NCBI RefSeq assembly: GCF_027945075.1
Contig: NZ_CP116034.1
Span: 2,728,001-2,792,000 of the forward strand
DNA: 64,000 nt
Origin: Chryseobacterium sp. CY350
Lineage (GTDB): Bacteria > Bacteroidota > Bacteroidia > Flavobacteriales > Weeksellaceae
Direction: 5' to 3'
The position numbers and the translations under genes were made by a program. This document shows positions 40,928 to 49,876 of the stretch, piece by piece (position 1 is the first letter of the stretch; every line of letters begins with the position of its first letter). The notes under the pieces were generated by a model. The model saw only the letters and a list, made by a program, of their open reading frames with translations. It was not told where the DNA came from and did not search any database.

Positions 40928-41389
40928 ATGAAAGGGATTTTAAAAATTTACCATCCGGACGAAACATTGAAGTACAATATAAAAAGCACTTACTGCAAGG
41001 CTGTTTATAGTAATCAAAAGCATTTTCTAGAAGTAGAAATCATTACGGATGACGGTTTAGATCATGTGGATGATGATTCATTGCAGTATAATTTTCCTCA
41101 GCTTTCTCTGGAGGTCATTGAGTTTCCTATAGAAACTGCTGAGATCGAAGGAAAAACTTTTGAGATCAATGATTCTGATGATGAAGTATATACAGAAGTA
41201 AATTTATTTGATGATGAAGATGCTTTTTTATACGACAACCAGCTTTGTTTTGAAAAAAACGAGCAAGACGAGCTCCAGGTGATCTGGAAGGGAAATATTG
41301 ATGATTTTTATACAGGATCAGATAATCCGCTTCCTTTCAGACTGAAGTGCGAATTTACACCCGATGAAATTATTGTAGACGAAGACTAA
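40928..41389 (+). CDS. Small acidic cytoplasmic protein
   Basis: A 153-residue protein, very acidic (many Asp/Glu, low Arg), without signal or membrane segment. Predicted to be mainly beta ('MKGILKIYHPDETLKYNIKS', 'HFLEVEIITDDGLDHVDDDS'), with a run 'NDSDDEVYTEVNLFDDEDAF' in the middle and 'PLPFRLKCEFTPDEIIVDED' at the end. No family is recognised. It has its own promoter box and is followed by a terminator-like hairpin, so it is probably a single-gene unit. Confidence 0.78.
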   Translation: MKGILKIYHPDETLKYNIKSTYCKAVYSNQKHFLEVEIITDDGLDHVDDDSLQYNFPQLSLEVIEFPIETAEIEGKTFEINDSDDEVYTEVNLFDDEDAFLYDNQLCFEKNEQDELQVIWKGNIDDFYTGSDNPLPFRLKCEFTPDEIIVDED

Positions 41390-41409
41390 AAAGTCTCGTA
41401 ATAAGATCT

Positions 41410-41454
41410 AAATTTCTTTTCAAATTGTTATTTGGAAAGAAATTTGCTGTTTTT
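41410..41454 (+). terminator. Terminator after the small acidic protein gene
   Basis: AAATTTCTTTTCAAAT (41410-41425) pairs with ATTTGGAAAGAAATTT (41430-41445) with one wobble, followed by GCTGTTTTT. Confidence 0.7.
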
Positions 41455-41521
41455 AGGCGAATAATTAATTTACAATCCATATTTTAAGCTTATTTTAAGA
41501 TAAGTATTAATAATAATCCTT

Positions 41522-41529
41522 TATTTTTG
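41522..41529 (+). promoter_or_regulatory. Candidate -7 element for the exbB operon
   Basis: TATTTTTG matches TAnnTTTG, 30 bases before the ATG at 41560. Upstream is AT-rich, without a clear TTTG at -33. Confidence 0.4.
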
Positions 41530-41559
41530 TCGTTGAAACCATTATAAATAAACTAATTG

Positions 41560-42264
41560 ATGCTGCTAACTGAACTTACTCAGATTTTATTTGCACAGGT
41601 TGCTGCGCCAACTGTGGTCGCTGAAAAACTTGAATTTTCATTTTGGGACATTCTGTTTCATGGAGGTGCTTTTGCTAAAATAGTAATGGCAACTGTTTTA
41701 GCACTTGGTGTTTTCTCAGTGTATCTTTTTTTCGAAAGGTTTTTCTATATCAAACGAATGACAGCAAAAACCGATTCTAACTTTATGAATAATATTGAAG
41801 ATTTCATTAGAGACGGGAAAATTGATGCTGCGGCAGATTACTGTAAAACTCAGAACTCTCCTGAATCAAGAATTTTAGAAAAAGGAATTTCGAGATTGGG
41901 AAGACCTGTTTCAGATATCGTAAGCGCAATGGAATCTCAGGCTCAGATCGAGGTTGCCAACATGGAGAAAAACCTGAATCTTTTGGCGGTGGTACCAAGT
42001 ATTGCACCGATGCTCGGGCTTTTGGGAACAGTGATCGGGATGATCATTGCTTTCTTTGATTTGTCTCATGCAGAGGGAGCTTTTTCTCCAAAAACATTGT
42101 CAGAAGGTATTTATACTGCTTTAGGGCAAACTGCTGTCGGTTTGGCAGTAGCAATTCCTGCCAACTTTTTCTACAATATTTTGTTGACGAGAATTGATAA
42201 GTTCGTCCTGAGAACACAGAATGTTTCAGGAGAATTTTTAGATTTAATTAATAAACCTTTGTAA
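41560..42264 (+). CDS. exbB: MotA/TolQ/ExbB proton channel protein
   Basis: ExbB forms the inner-membrane proton channel that drives TonB. The ATG at 41560 follows a TTG-ATG pair (234 residues). There are three membrane segments: an N-terminal helix ('IVMATVLALGVFSVYLFFE') and two near the C-terminus ('LLAVVPSIAPMLGLLGTVIGMIIAFFDLS' region and 'GQTAVGLAVAIPANFFYNIL'). The conserved Pro-rich family core 'APMLGLLGTVIGM' is intact. The spacing to exbD is 9 bases and to tonB 5, so the three form one operon. Confidence 0.94.
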   Translation: MLLTELTQILFAQVAAPTVVAEKLEFSFWDILFHGGAFAKIVMATVLALGVFSVYLFFERFFYIKRMTAKTDSNFMNNIEDFIRDGKIDAAADYCKTQNSPESRILEKGISRLGRPVSDIVSAMESQAQIEVANMEKNLNLLAVVPSIAPMLGLLGTVIGMIIAFFDLSHAEGAFSPKTLSEGIYTALGQTAVGLAVAIPANFFYNILLTRIDKFVLRTQNVSGEFLDLINKPL

Positions 42265-42273
42265 TATTCGAAT

Positions 42274-42669
42274 ATGAAGATTCAAAGAAGAAATAAAGCC
42301 CATCCGGAATTCAGCTTAGCGGCGATGACCGACGTTATTTTGCTGATGCTGATCTTTTTTATGATCACCTCTTCGGCAGCTAATCAAAGCGCGATTGACG
42401 TTAAGCTTCCTCAAACGGGAAGTGTGGAAGATAATATTCCGAATCCGATGACGGTAAGTGTAAAGCCAGACGGTTCATATTTCGTTGATGATAAACCAGT
42501 TGCAAGAGAATTGGTAGAACAGACGATTGTAAATGATCTGAACATTAAATCTGCAAAGTCATTTACCATCAGAGCAGATGAAAGTACGATGCATAAAGAT
42601 GTGGTTTTCTTAATGGAAATTGCAGAGAAGCATAAACTGAATATCGCCATTGCAACGGTAAAAGAATAG
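42274..42669 (+). CDS. exbD: Biopolymer transport protein ExbD
   Basis: The 131-residue protein has one N-terminal membrane helix ('VILLMLIFFMITSSA') preceded by 'FSLAAMTDVIL', with the conserved Asp that carries protons in the ExbD/TolR family, and a periplasmic domain ending 'EKHKLNIAIATVKE'. It works with ExbB to couple the proton gradient to TonB. It lies between exbB and tonB with 5-9 base gaps. Confidence 0.94.
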   Translation: MKIQRRNKAHPEFSLAAMTDVILLMLIFFMITSSAANQSAIDVKLPQTGSVEDNIPNPMTVSVKPDGSYFVDDKPVARELVEQTIVNDLNIKSAKSFTIRADESTMHKDVVFLMEIAEKHKLNIAIATVKE

Positions 42670-42674
42670 AAGAA

Positions 42675-43556
42675 ATGAGAGGTTACACGATTAATAGAGA
42701 AGAAGAAAAAAGAGACAAACTAAAGAGTGCCGTACTTTCTGCATTAATTTGGTCTGCCATTCTGTTGTTCGTTTTCATCTATAAAATGAAACCTACCGAG
42801 CGTCCTAAGGAAACCGAATTGGTAACCACGATGCTCGTAAATTTTGGGGACAACAGAAATGGTGCGGGAGTAGACGAACCAGCCAATCAGGAAGGAAGTT
42901 TGGCCGCAAAAGCAGAAGAAAATGCTCCTGAACCTTTGGAAAATGTAGTTTCTGAACCTAAAACAGTCATTACTCCAGATCCAAAACCTAAAGCGCGAAA
43001 GACTGATATTAAAGATAAAATTATTACAGGAAATAATTCTAAAGTTACGGCGCCGAAAAAGGAAGATTCAAAAACAAATAAAAAATCAACAGCAAGCTCG
43101 ACTACAAAAACGAAAGCTAAAAGTTCTGCAACAACAGCCAATTCAAAAACAGGAAATGGTGACGGAAAAGGAACTGCGGCAATCGGAAATTTAATCAAAG
43201 GTCGTGGAACAAAAGCCGGAAGTCAGGGAACTGGTGACGGAATCGGAAATGATGGTGATCCGTTAGGCGGCGATGGAAACGGTGACAGCAAAGTAGGAAT
43301 CGACAGAAGATTGGTCGGCTACATTCCCGGAACGATGGGTAGAGGTGGTGCGCAGCCAAGTCACAGTTGCTCGGCAGGTGGATCAATTACCATTTCCTAC
43401 ACTGTAGATAAAGCCGGAAATGTGGTTTCTGCAAGACGATCGGGCGGAGTTTCAGATCCATGTGTTGTTTCAACATCGGTTTCCTGGGTTAAGAAATATG
43501 TAAAGGCTGAGAGAGCCAGTGTTTCTTCTACAGGAACTTACAAGATTTCATTCTAA
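42675..43556 (+). CDS. tonB: TonB-like energy transducer
   Basis: The 293-residue protein has an N-terminal membrane helix ('KSAVLSALIWSAILLFVFIY'). A long Lys/Ser/Thr/Pro/Gly-rich periplasmic linker follows ('KKEDSKTNKKSTASSTTKTK', then Gly-Asp repeats), and the C-terminal TonB domain ('SITISYTVDKAGNVVSARRS ... SSTGTYKISF'). Cys pairs in 'HSCSAGG' and 'SDPCVVS' may form a disulfide. It spans the periplasm to energise TonB-dependent receptors such as the one at 13145-15388. The linker is unusually long and low-complexity. It ends the exbB-exbD operon, followed by a terminator. Confidence 0.9.
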   Translation: MRGYTINREEEKRDKLKSAVLSALIWSAILLFVFIYKMKPTERPKETELVTTMLVNFGDNRNGAGVDEPANQEGSLAAKAEENAPEPLENVVSEPKTVITPDPKPKARKTDIKDKIITGNNSKVTAPKKEDSKTNKKSTASSTTKTKAKSSATTANSKTGNGDGKGTAAIGNLIKGRGTKAGSQGTGDGIGNDGDPLGGDGNGDSKVGIDRRLVGYIPGTMGRGGAQPSHSCSAGGSITISYTVDKAGNVVSARRSGGVSDPCVVSTSVSWVKKYVKAERASVSSTGTYKISF

Positions 43557-43562
43557 AAATAC

Positions 43563-43588
43563 AAAAGCACTTTATTCAAGTGCTTTTT
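43563..43588. terminator. Terminator between tonB and the convergent gene
   Basis: AAAAGCACTT (43563-43572) pairs with AAGTGCTTTT (43578-43587), loop TATTC, T-tract on the plus strand. It includes the stop codon of the convergent minus-strand gene. Confidence 0.85.
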
Positions 43589-43964
43589 TTATTTCGTTGA
43601 TCCTATTGATAATAGGAAGGGAGAATATTCCACTGGTCTGGAGATATAATTGATAAAAGACGATGGCTTTTTCTGAAAAATCTTTGTTGTCAGTTTCCTT
43701 TGCTTTGGCATAAAAAAGATGGCCCAAAAGTTCAAAATACGGAATGTGATGATTACTTTCCTTCTCATGAATCGATTGTGTAATTTCTTCAGCTGATTTT
43801 GAAGAAAGTTCATCAAAACTCATCTTAAAAGTATCGTTCATATTGGTGTCGAAAATTCTTTGCTGCTCGGAAATCGTTTCTTCATTTTCACCCAAGATTC
43901 TCTTGTTGAGAAATTCAGAAAATTGCTTCACAATGCGAAGAATGTAGTCTTTATCGTGTATCAT
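43572..43964 (-). CDS. Uncharacterised small helical protein
   Basis: A 130-residue soluble protein, almost entirely helical ('MIHDKDYILRIVKQFSEFLN', 'FELLGHLFYAKAKETDNKDF', 'IINRINEIKKALE'), with a TPR-like stretch in the second half. No family is recognised with certainty. It follows the SpmA/SpmB gene by 17 bases on the same strand and is probably cotranscribed with it. Its stop lies inside the tonB terminator hairpin. Confidence 0.75.
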   Translation of the reverse strand: MIHDKDYILRIVKQFSEFLNKRILGENEETISEQQRIFDTNMNDTFKMSFDELSSKSAEEITQSIHEKESNHHIPYFELLGHLFYAKAKETDNKDFSEKAIVFYQLYLQTSGIFSLPIINRINEIKKALE

Positions 43965-43981
43965 ATTTTTTATTTTTAAAT

Positions 43982-45385
43982 TTATGCAAAAAACAAATAC
44001 GCCAACAAAATTGCAGTAATTACCCCCACCAAATCAGCCAAAAGCATAGCAACAACTGTATATCTCGTATTCTTCACAGCTACAGCTCCGAAGTAAACTG
44101 CAATCACGTAAAATGTCGTATCTGAACTTCCCTGAAGAACTGCCGCCAATTTCCCTTGAAAACTATCTGCTCCAAAAGTTGCCATAGTATCCATCATCAT
44201 TCCTCGTGCTCCGGAACCTGAAAGTGGTTTGATTAAAGCCGTTGGAAGTCCGTCAACAAATCTTGCGTCTAAATTCGCGGCGTTAACCACCCATTTCATT
44301 CCGTCGATAATCACTTCAAAAACTCCTGAAGTTCTTAAAAGCGAAATAGCAATAAGCATTCCCACCAAGTAAGGTATGATTTTTACACTCGTCGTAAAAC
44401 CTTCTTTTGCTCCGTCAACGAATGCTTCAAAGACATTGATTTTTTTATAAAGTGCTCCGAGTACGATGGCTAAGAAGATAAAAAGAATCAATCCGTTACT
44501 TAAAACCTGACTGAAAATATCTAAATTTTCTTTGCTCAATCCTGTCAGATACCAAACAAGCAGTCCAACCAATAGGGAAATTCCGCCGACGTATGCCAAA
44601 AGTACAGGCTGCAAAAGATTTATTTTCTGATAAATTGAAACAATAATCATGGCCGCTAAAGTTGCCGCAAAGGTGGCAATCATGCAGTAAAGAAATATAT
44701 CTGTAGGATTTTTCGAACCTGCAGAAGCTCTTAAAGCAATAATCGACACAGGAATTAAAGTCATTCCGCCTGCGTGAAGACAGAGGAACATAATTTGAGA
44801 ATTGCTCGCCGTGTCTTTATTTGGATTTAAAGTCTGTAAGCTTTCCATTGCTTTCAATCCAAAAGGTGTTGCAGCATTATCCAAACCTAAAAGATTGGCG
44901 CTGAAATTCATCAGCATGTGCCCGAATGCCGGATGATTCTTGGGGATTTCAGGGAAAAGGCGCGAAAAAAATGGTTGAATTAATCTACTTAACAAATTGA
45001 TTCCGCCTGCTTTTTCAGCAATACTCATGAATCCCATGAATAAAGCCATAATTCCAATTAAACCTAAGCAAATTTTCACAGCCGTTTCGGAAGTTCCAAT
45101 GACGCCGTCAGCATCCTGAATACGATAAACATGAACATTTTGTTTCAGAGAATCGGTCTTGTAGTGAATTCTGCTATCTACAAAATCACTGTTTTTTGTT
45201 AAGTTCTCCTGAATCAAAGGTGAGAAAGAACCCATGTTTTGATTGGCAACTTTGATTGTATCACCGCCTTTTCCTACCACCATATCGTTGAAAATGGTTT
45301 TGTAATGGCTGGATGAGATGTATTTTATACTTGCAATTGCGATCGCGATGATGATGAAAGCCGACCAAATTCTGCTGAGAACCAT
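43982..45385 (-). CDS. SpmA-SpmB fusion, nucleoside recognition domain membrane protein
   Basis: The 467-residue membrane protein carries two copies of the nucleoside-recognition/gate domain. The N-terminal half resembles SpmA ('FSANLLGLDNAATPFGLKAM') and the C-terminal half SpmB ('VDGLPTALIKPLSGSGARGMM', 'QGSSDTTFYVIAVYFGAVAV'). SpmA and SpmB are separate proteins in Bacillus, where they act in spore core maturation. Here they are fused in a non-sporulating lineage, so the function is different, probably transport or membrane partitioning. The first 110 residues form a periplasmic insert ('KGGDTIKVANQNMGSFSPL'). Confidence 0.9.
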   Translation of the reverse strand: MVLSRIWSAFIIIAIAIASIKYISSSHYKTIFNDMVVGKGGDTIKVANQNMGSFSPLIQENLTKNSDFVDSRIHYKTDSLKQNVHVYRIQDADGVIGTSETAVKICLGLIGIMALFMGFMSIAEKAGGINLLSRLIQPFFSRLFPEIPKNHPAFGHMLMNFSANLLGLDNAATPFGLKAMESLQTLNPNKDTASNSQIMFLCLHAGGMTLIPVSIIALRASAGSKNPTDIFLYCMIATFAATLAAMIIVSIYQKINLLQPVLLAYVGGISLLVGLLVWYLTGLSKENLDIFSQVLSNGLILFIFLAIVLGALYKKINVFEAFVDGAKEGFTTSVKIIPYLVGMLIAISLLRTSGVFEVIIDGMKWVVNAANLDARFVDGLPTALIKPLSGSGARGMMMDTMATFGADSFQGKLAAVLQGSSDTTFYVIAVYFGAVAVKNTRYTVVAMLLADLVGVITAILLAYLFFA

Positions 45386-45515
45386 TTGATTAAATTAATT
45401 GTTTAAACTTAGTTAAAAAATATTCAGAATACAAAAAGTGATGAAATATAATTTTTGTAGAGGTGAACAAATTTCTAGAATGACAAACTTTGCAGTAATG
45501 TAAGGAATTAAAAAA

Positions 45516-46028
45516 TTACTTTTCATCCAAATAAACCAATTCTCCTTCAAAATCATCATCCAAGTTTTTCAAAACTTTTGCGTTGGCAGTTTTCTTTTTT
45601 AATTCTTCAATAAAAAAGTTCTTTTCAAAAAACTGACGGTGTATTCCGGGTAAAAGTTCCATAAAATAATCCATTCCTATCTTATTATTATGGAGATCCA
45701 TCTTGGTTTCTAAAGGCTGATTTGGAAATAATTCTTCATGTAAATCTGTAATTTTCTTGCAGAAATCTAGCGCTTTTTCGGGAGAAGAAATTTTGCTGCA
45801 ATACATCATAATCAGGCAGCACCACAACGAATGTCTGAAAGCATTTCCTTCGCCGTTTTTAGAAGCCGTTTTAGGATATAATCTTTGTGCAATAGAGAAA
45901 GCTTTTACTGTTGCATAAAAACTCAAAATAGAAAATAGAGGATGAGGTAAAACAGCAGATAAAAGCTTAAGAATTTTCTTAAAACTCATGCTTTTTATGG
46001 TGTTGAAAATCACTTTAAAAGTCCTCAT
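45516..46028 (-). CDS. Conserved protein, possibly DUF6973 domain
   Basis: The 170-residue protein has an N-terminal basic helix, a probable membrane-associated stretch ('LPHPLFSILSFYATVKAF') and a conserved-looking 'GEGNAFRHSLWCCLIMMYC' segment with His, followed by helices. The GNAFRHSLW motif resembles the DUF6973 domain (from memory). No catalytic role is known. It ends in charged, coiled-coil-like residues. It stands between the SpmA/SpmB unit and accD, in its own gap. Confidence 0.65.
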   Translation of the reverse strand: MRTFKVIFNTIKSMSFKKILKLLSAVLPHPLFSILSFYATVKAFSIAQRLYPKTASKNGEGNAFRHSLWCCLIMMYCSKISSPEKALDFCKKITDLHEELFPNQPLETKMDLHNNKIGMDYFMELLPGIHRQFFEKNFFIEELKKKTANAKVLKNLDDDFEGELVYLDEK

Positions 46029-46116
46029 AATTTAGCTGTTGGCAATTGGCTTATTGCTTTAAAATCAAGCCGTTTATATTTTAAAAATAGGTACTTAATT
46101 ATTACCAATACTCAAA

Positions 46117-46144
46117 TAAAAATCTCTCCCAAATTGAGAGAGAT
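46117..46144 (-). terminator. Terminator of accD
   Basis: ATCTCTC (46122-46128) and GAGAGAT (46138-46144) can pair, with a T-tract (AGATTTTTATTTG) on the minus strand, 22 bases after the accD stop. Confidence 0.6.
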
Positions 46145-46166
46145 GATCTATTTTTTAGTTTAAATT

Positions 46167-47021
46167 TTAAGCTTTTGCCGCTAATAAATTCACTGTTTTA
46201 GAAACAACTTCTTTTATTTCTGTTCTTTTTACGATAAAATCTACAAAACCTTTTTCCTGCAAAAATTCTGAAGTCTGGAAACCTTCCGGTAAATCTCTAC
46301 CAATGGTTTCACGGATAACTCTTGGTCCTGCAAACCCGATCAATGCTTTTGGTTCAGCCATAATAATGTCTGCGGTCATTGCAAAAGATGCGGTAATTCC
46401 ACCAAAAGTCGGGTCACAAAGGTATGCGATGTATAAAAGTCCGGCCTCTGAAAGCTGAGCTAGTTTTGACTGTACTTTTGCCAACTGCATCAGAGAATAC
46501 GTTGCTTCCTGCATTCTTGCACCTCCAGACTGACAGATAATCATGTATGGAAGCCTCTTTTCGATACAGTAATCAATCGCTCTTCTGATTTTTTCGCCCA
46601 TTACAGAACCCAAAGATCCTCCGATGAATGCAAAATCCATACAAGAAACTACCATTTCGGTTCCGTTTACAGTTCCAACTCCGTTTCTGATAGAATCTGT
46701 AAGTTTCGTTTTGGCTTTTACTTCTTTCAGACGGTCAGTATAGGATTTAGTATCCTTAAACTGAAGCATGTCGATACTTTCAACATTCGCATCAAGCTCG
46801 GTGAATTTTCCCTCGTCAAAAAGAATACTGAAAAATTCAGCACTGCCTATTCTTACATGAAATCCGTCTTCAGGAGAAACATAATTGTTTCTTTTAAGTT
46901 CATCGTGTTCTACAACTTTTCCTGACGGAGTCTGGTGCCAAAGACCTTTTGGTACATCTTTTTTATCGTCAGTAGAAGTGGTAATATTCTGTGCTTTTCT
47001 TTTAAACCAGTCGAATGCCAT
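46167..47021 (-). CDS. accD: Acetyl-CoA carboxylase carboxyltransferase beta subunit without zinc ribbon
   Basis: AccD, with AccA, transfers the carboxyl group from biotin to acetyl-CoA in the first step of fatty acid synthesis. The 284-residue protein has the crotonase-like core: '[20 protein letters not shown]', '[20 protein letters not shown]', '[20 protein letters not shown]'. The N-terminal zinc ribbon of E. coli AccD (four Cys) is missing: around residues 25-47 the sequence reads '[20 protein letters not shown]...' with no Cys. This seems to be normal in Flavobacteriia (from memory), but it removes a nucleic-acid or subunit contact. A fructose-bisphosphate aldolase gene lies 75 bases upstream. 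Confidence 0.94.
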   Translation of the reverse strand: MAFDWFKRKAQNITTSTDDKKDVPKGLWHQTPSGKVVEHDELKRNNYVSPEDGFHVRIGSAEFFSILFDEGKFTELDANVESIDMLQFKDTKSYTDRLKEVKAKTKLTDSIRNGVGTVNGTEMVVSCMDFAFIGGSLGSVMGEKIRRAIDYCIEKRLPYMIICQSGGARMQEATYSLMQLAKVQSKLAQLSEAGLLYIAYLCDPTFGGITASFAMTADIIMAEPKALIGFAGPRVIRETIGRDLPEGFQTSEFLQEKGFVDFIVKRTEIKEVVSKTVNLLAAKA

Positions 47022-47096
47022 TTATGAAATTTTAGATTTAGATTTCGGATTACAGATTAAAAAATAATTTAAAATCTATAACCCAAAATTTATAAT

Positions 47097-48167
47097 TTAT
47101 TTAAGCGTATTTACGTTATTTAAATCTTCAAATGCTCTTACCAATCTCTTAGAGAAAGTTTCTTCACCTTTTCTTACCCAAACTCTTGGATCATAGAATT
47201 TTTTATTAGGCTTTTCTTCTCCGTCAGGATTTCCGATTTGAGTTCTCAGATATTCTACATTGTCTACCATATAATCTCTGATCCCTTCTGTGTAAGCGAA
47301 CTGAAGATCGGTATCAATATTCATCTTAATTACCCCATAATCAATCGCTTCTCTGATTTCTTCTAAAGTAGAACCTGAACCACCGTGGAATACAAAATTA
47401 ATCGGCTTATCAGCAGTTCCGAATTTCTCCTGAACAAATTTCTGAGAATTGTCTAAGATTTTCGGAGTCAAAACTACGTTTCCTGATTTGTAAACTCCGT
47501 GTACGTTTCCGAAAGCTGCTGCAATGGTGAAGTTGTCAGAAATTGCTTTCAGTTTTTCGTAAGTATAAGCTACATCTTCAGGCTGAGTGTATAATTTAGA
47601 ATTGTCGATATCAGAATTGTCAACTCCATCTTCTTCACCTCCTGTTACTCCGATTTCTACTTCTAAAGTCATCTGCATTTTTGCCATTCTTTCGAAATAT
47701 TCAGCAGAAATCTCAAGGTTTTCTTCCAATGATTCTTCAGAAAGATCAAGCATATGAGAAGAGTAAAGAGATTTTCCGGTCTGCTTGAAGAATTCTTCAT
47801 TCGCTTCCATCAAACCATCGATCCAAGGCAAAAGTTTTTTTGCAGCGTGATCGGTATGTAAAATTACTGTTGCTCCGTAAGCCTCAGCAAGGGTATGAAT
47901 ATGTCTAGCTCCTGCGATACCACCTAGAATAGCTGATTTCTGAGCGTCATTGCTTAGTCCTTTTCCAGCGTTGAAAGATGCTCCACCGTTAGAAAACTGA
48001 ATGATTACAGGTGAGTTTAATTTTGCTGCAGTTTCCATTACTGCATTTACGTTGCTAGAACCGATTACGTTCACTGCAGGCAATGCAAATTTGTTCTCTT
48101 TAGCGTGCTGAAAAATATCTGTAACTAACTGACCTGTGGCAACTCCTGCCGGGAAAATTCTGCTCAT
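47097..48167 (-). CDS. fbaA: Class II fructose-bisphosphate aldolase
   Basis: Cleaves fructose 1,6-bisphosphate in glycolysis and forms it in gluconeogenesis, with zinc. The 356-residue protein is of the long class IIA type: 'FALPAVNVIGSSNVNAVMETA', the metal region 'TVILHTDHAAKKLLPWIDGL' with two His, 'TLEVEIGVTGGEEDGVDNS', 'FGNVHGVYKSGNVVLTPKIL', 'NFVFHGGSGSTLEEIREAID' and 'KMNIDTDLQFAYTEG'. Length and motifs match E. coli FbaA. A near-consensus -7 box (TACCTTTA) may lie upstream. It shares its orientation with accD but not clearly its transcript. Confidence 0.96.
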   Translation of the reverse strand: MSRIFPAGVATGQLVTDIFQHAKENKFALPAVNVIGSSNVNAVMETAAKLNSPVIIQFSNGGASFNAGKGLSNDAQKSAILGGIAGARHIHTLAEAYGATVILHTDHAAKKLLPWIDGLMEANEEFFKQTGKSLYSSHMLDLSEESLEENLEISAEYFERMAKMQMTLEVEIGVTGGEEDGVDNSDIDNSKLYTQPEDVAYTYEKLKAISDNFTIAAAFGNVHGVYKSGNVVLTPKILDNSQKFVQEKFGTADKPINFVFHGGSGSTLEEIREAIDYGVIKMNIDTDLQFAYTEGIRDYMVDNVEYLRTQIGNPDGEEKPNKKFYDPRVWVRKGEETFSKRLVRAFEDLNNVNTLK

Positions 48168-48236
48168 GTTTACTTTATTATAATATTAGGATGTTTTTTG
48201 AAAATTCTTGTAAAGGTAATAATTTTTGAGAAATTA

Positions 48237-49103
48237 CTAATTTCTTTTATCTCGTCCCCAAAGTAGCTTTTGACGGATGGTTTCGTAGAAGCTTAAATTA
48301 TTCGGCTGTACCAGCAATAGCTGAAAACTCGCCTTCCTGATCACAATTTCTTTATCAGTCTCAATGTGAATTAATCTTGAATCTAATGAAAGAGAATATT
48401 GAGGAACTCTGCTTTCTACTTTAAATTTAATTTCTACTTTATCGTTAACAACCAGAGGTCTTACATTTAAATTATGTGGGGCAATCGGAGTGATGACAAA
48501 GTTTTCGTTATTGGGAGAAATAATTGGGCCGCCACAACTTAAAGAATAAGCCGTAGAACCTGTTGGTGTAGAAACAATCACGCCGTCACCCCAGAAAACG
48601 TTTAGAAATTCATTGTTGATATAAGAGTCAACCGTCACCATCGAGGTAGTTTCCTTTCTCGAAATCGTCACGTCATTTAAAGCATACGGAAAAAATTCAT
48701 CTGATTTTGGTGAAACAACTTCAATTACTGATCTTCGGCTGGTTTTTACATCACCTTTTAAAATAGAATCTAATTCTTTGAACGCTTCTTCTTTGGTAAA
48801 ACTTGCCAAAAAGCCAAGTCTTCCGGTATTTACACCAACAACAGGAATTTCGAGATCTTCAATAAAAGTCAACGAATTTACAATCGTTCCATCGCCGCCA
48901 AAAGTGAAGAAAAGATCTATCTCTTTGTCGATAAGATCCTGTTTGTTGCCAAAAGTCTCAAATATTTTTGAAAATTGAAGCGCTTCTGCCATTTCGTCAA
49001 ACAAAACAGATTTTACGCCTCTGCTTTCCAATTCAGAAATAAATTTGCTTAAGTATAAAAAAGTATCAAGATCTTTTTTCTGAGAATATATGGCTGCCTT
49101 CAT
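48237..49103 (-). CDS. nadK: NAD kinase
   Basis: NadK phosphorylates NAD+ to NADP+ with ATP. The 288-residue protein has the signature GGDGT at residues 69-73 ('FFTFGGDGTIVNS'), 'VVGVNTGRLGFLASF', the 'NDVTISRKET' segment, 'GDGVIVSTPTGSTAYSLSCGGPII' and 'ITPIAPHNLNVRPLVV'. The length is normal. It follows the CBS-domain gene by one base, so the two share a transcript; the physiological link is not obvious. Confidence 0.96.
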   Translation of the reverse strand: MKAAIYSQKKDLDTFLYLSKFISELESRGVKSVLFDEMAEALQFSKIFETFGNKQDLIDKEIDLFFTFGGDGTIVNSLTFIEDLEIPVVGVNTGRLGFLASFTKEEAFKELDSILKGDVKTSRRSVIEVVSPKSDEFFPYALNDVTISRKETTSMVTVDSYINNEFLNVFWGDGVIVSTPTGSTAYSLSCGGPIISPNNENFVITPIAPHNLNVRPLVVNDKVEIKFKVESRVPQYSLSLDSRLIHIETDKEIVIRKASFQLLLVQPNNLSFYETIRQKLLWGRDKRN

Positions 49104-49104
49104 A

Positions 49105-49755
49105 TTATATTTCGATAAATTTTTGTAAAAAACCTAAACGGTCTTTGAAGAGGTCTGTTTTCTCATCAGAATAATATTTTTCTACGATTCTGTAATCATA
49201 ACGGTCAAAAGTAGCGTCGATAGAAGCTAAATTTTCGTTGCTGATTTTGATGGTGATGTGAATAAATTCGTCTGACATGAAACTGATAAATCCGCCGTAG
49301 AACTTAGAATTGTTGCTCTCGACGATGTTAGCAATCTCTGTCATAGAGTATTTTCTTGCCGGAGTTTCTACCGTAAGTATCGCACCGGTTTCCGAAAACA
49401 GAGGATATTTAGAAAAGTTTTGAAACACGTCATCACAACAGATGTATCCCAAATATTTTTCGCTCTTATTAATCACAGGAATCACGTTGGCATTGAAGGT
49501 ATAAAACAATCGGATGCTATCCATGATATTATTATCCTCCAAAATTGCAAATCGCTCGATCTGATGTTCGAGGTTTTTCAAAGTTCCTTCTTCTTCATAA
49601 AGAAAGTCTTTGGCAATTGCTCCGTAAAAGTGGTGTGATTTTTTGATAAAAATATGCGTATATCCAAATGCTTCTAGGGTTTCTCTAGCTGATTCGATGG
49701 AGTCAGTCAGATGAAAACACGGAAAATCTTTTGAGATATAGTCCTTGATAAACAT
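49105..49755 (-). CDS. CBS domain-containing protein
   Basis: The 216-residue protein has two CBS-like motifs in the N-terminal 130 residues ('ARETLEAFGYTHIFIKKSHH', 'DSIRLFYTFNANVIPVINKS'), which usually bind adenine nucleotides. An ACT-like region follows ('SMTEIANIVESNNSKFYGGF', 'IHITIKISNENLASIDATFD'). The combination of CBS and ACT-like parts suggests a nucleotide- or amino-acid-sensing regulator. It is directly upstream of and cotranscribed with nadK, so it may report on adenylate or NAD status; this is inference. Confidence 0.82.
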   Translation of the reverse strand: MFIKDYISKDFPCFHLTDSIESARETLEAFGYTHIFIKKSHHFYGAIAKDFLYEEEGTLKNLEHQIERFAILEDNNIMDSIRLFYTFNANVIPVINKSEKYLGYICCDDVFQNFSKYPLFSETGAILTVETPARKYSMTEIANIVESNNSKFYGGFISFMSDEFIHITIKISNENLASIDATFDRYDYRIVEKYYSDEKTDLFKDRLGFLQKFIEI

Positions 49756-49839
49756 TGTGCTAATTTATAAAATTTTAAACGAAACCTTCTTGCTTTATTG
49801 CAGTTTTTTTTATTAAAAATAAAAAATGCGAAAAATTAT

Positions 49840-49870
49840 TTTGTTGGTAAAAGATAAAAAAGTATCTTTG
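49840..49870 (+). promoter_or_regulatory. Orphan plus-strand promoter before the candidate small RNA
   Basis: TTTG (49840-49843) and TATCTTTG (49863-49870) are 19 bases apart, a full match to the Bacteroidota -33/-7 consensus. It points away from both flanking minus-strand genes. Confidence 0.6.
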
Positions 49871-49876
49871 TCGCCT

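Noticed and set aside
43982..45385. Sporulation genes suggested by the SpmA/SpmB similarity
   Set aside because: There are no other sporulation genes and the lineage does not sporulate; the fusion is common in Bacteroidota and its role is unknown.
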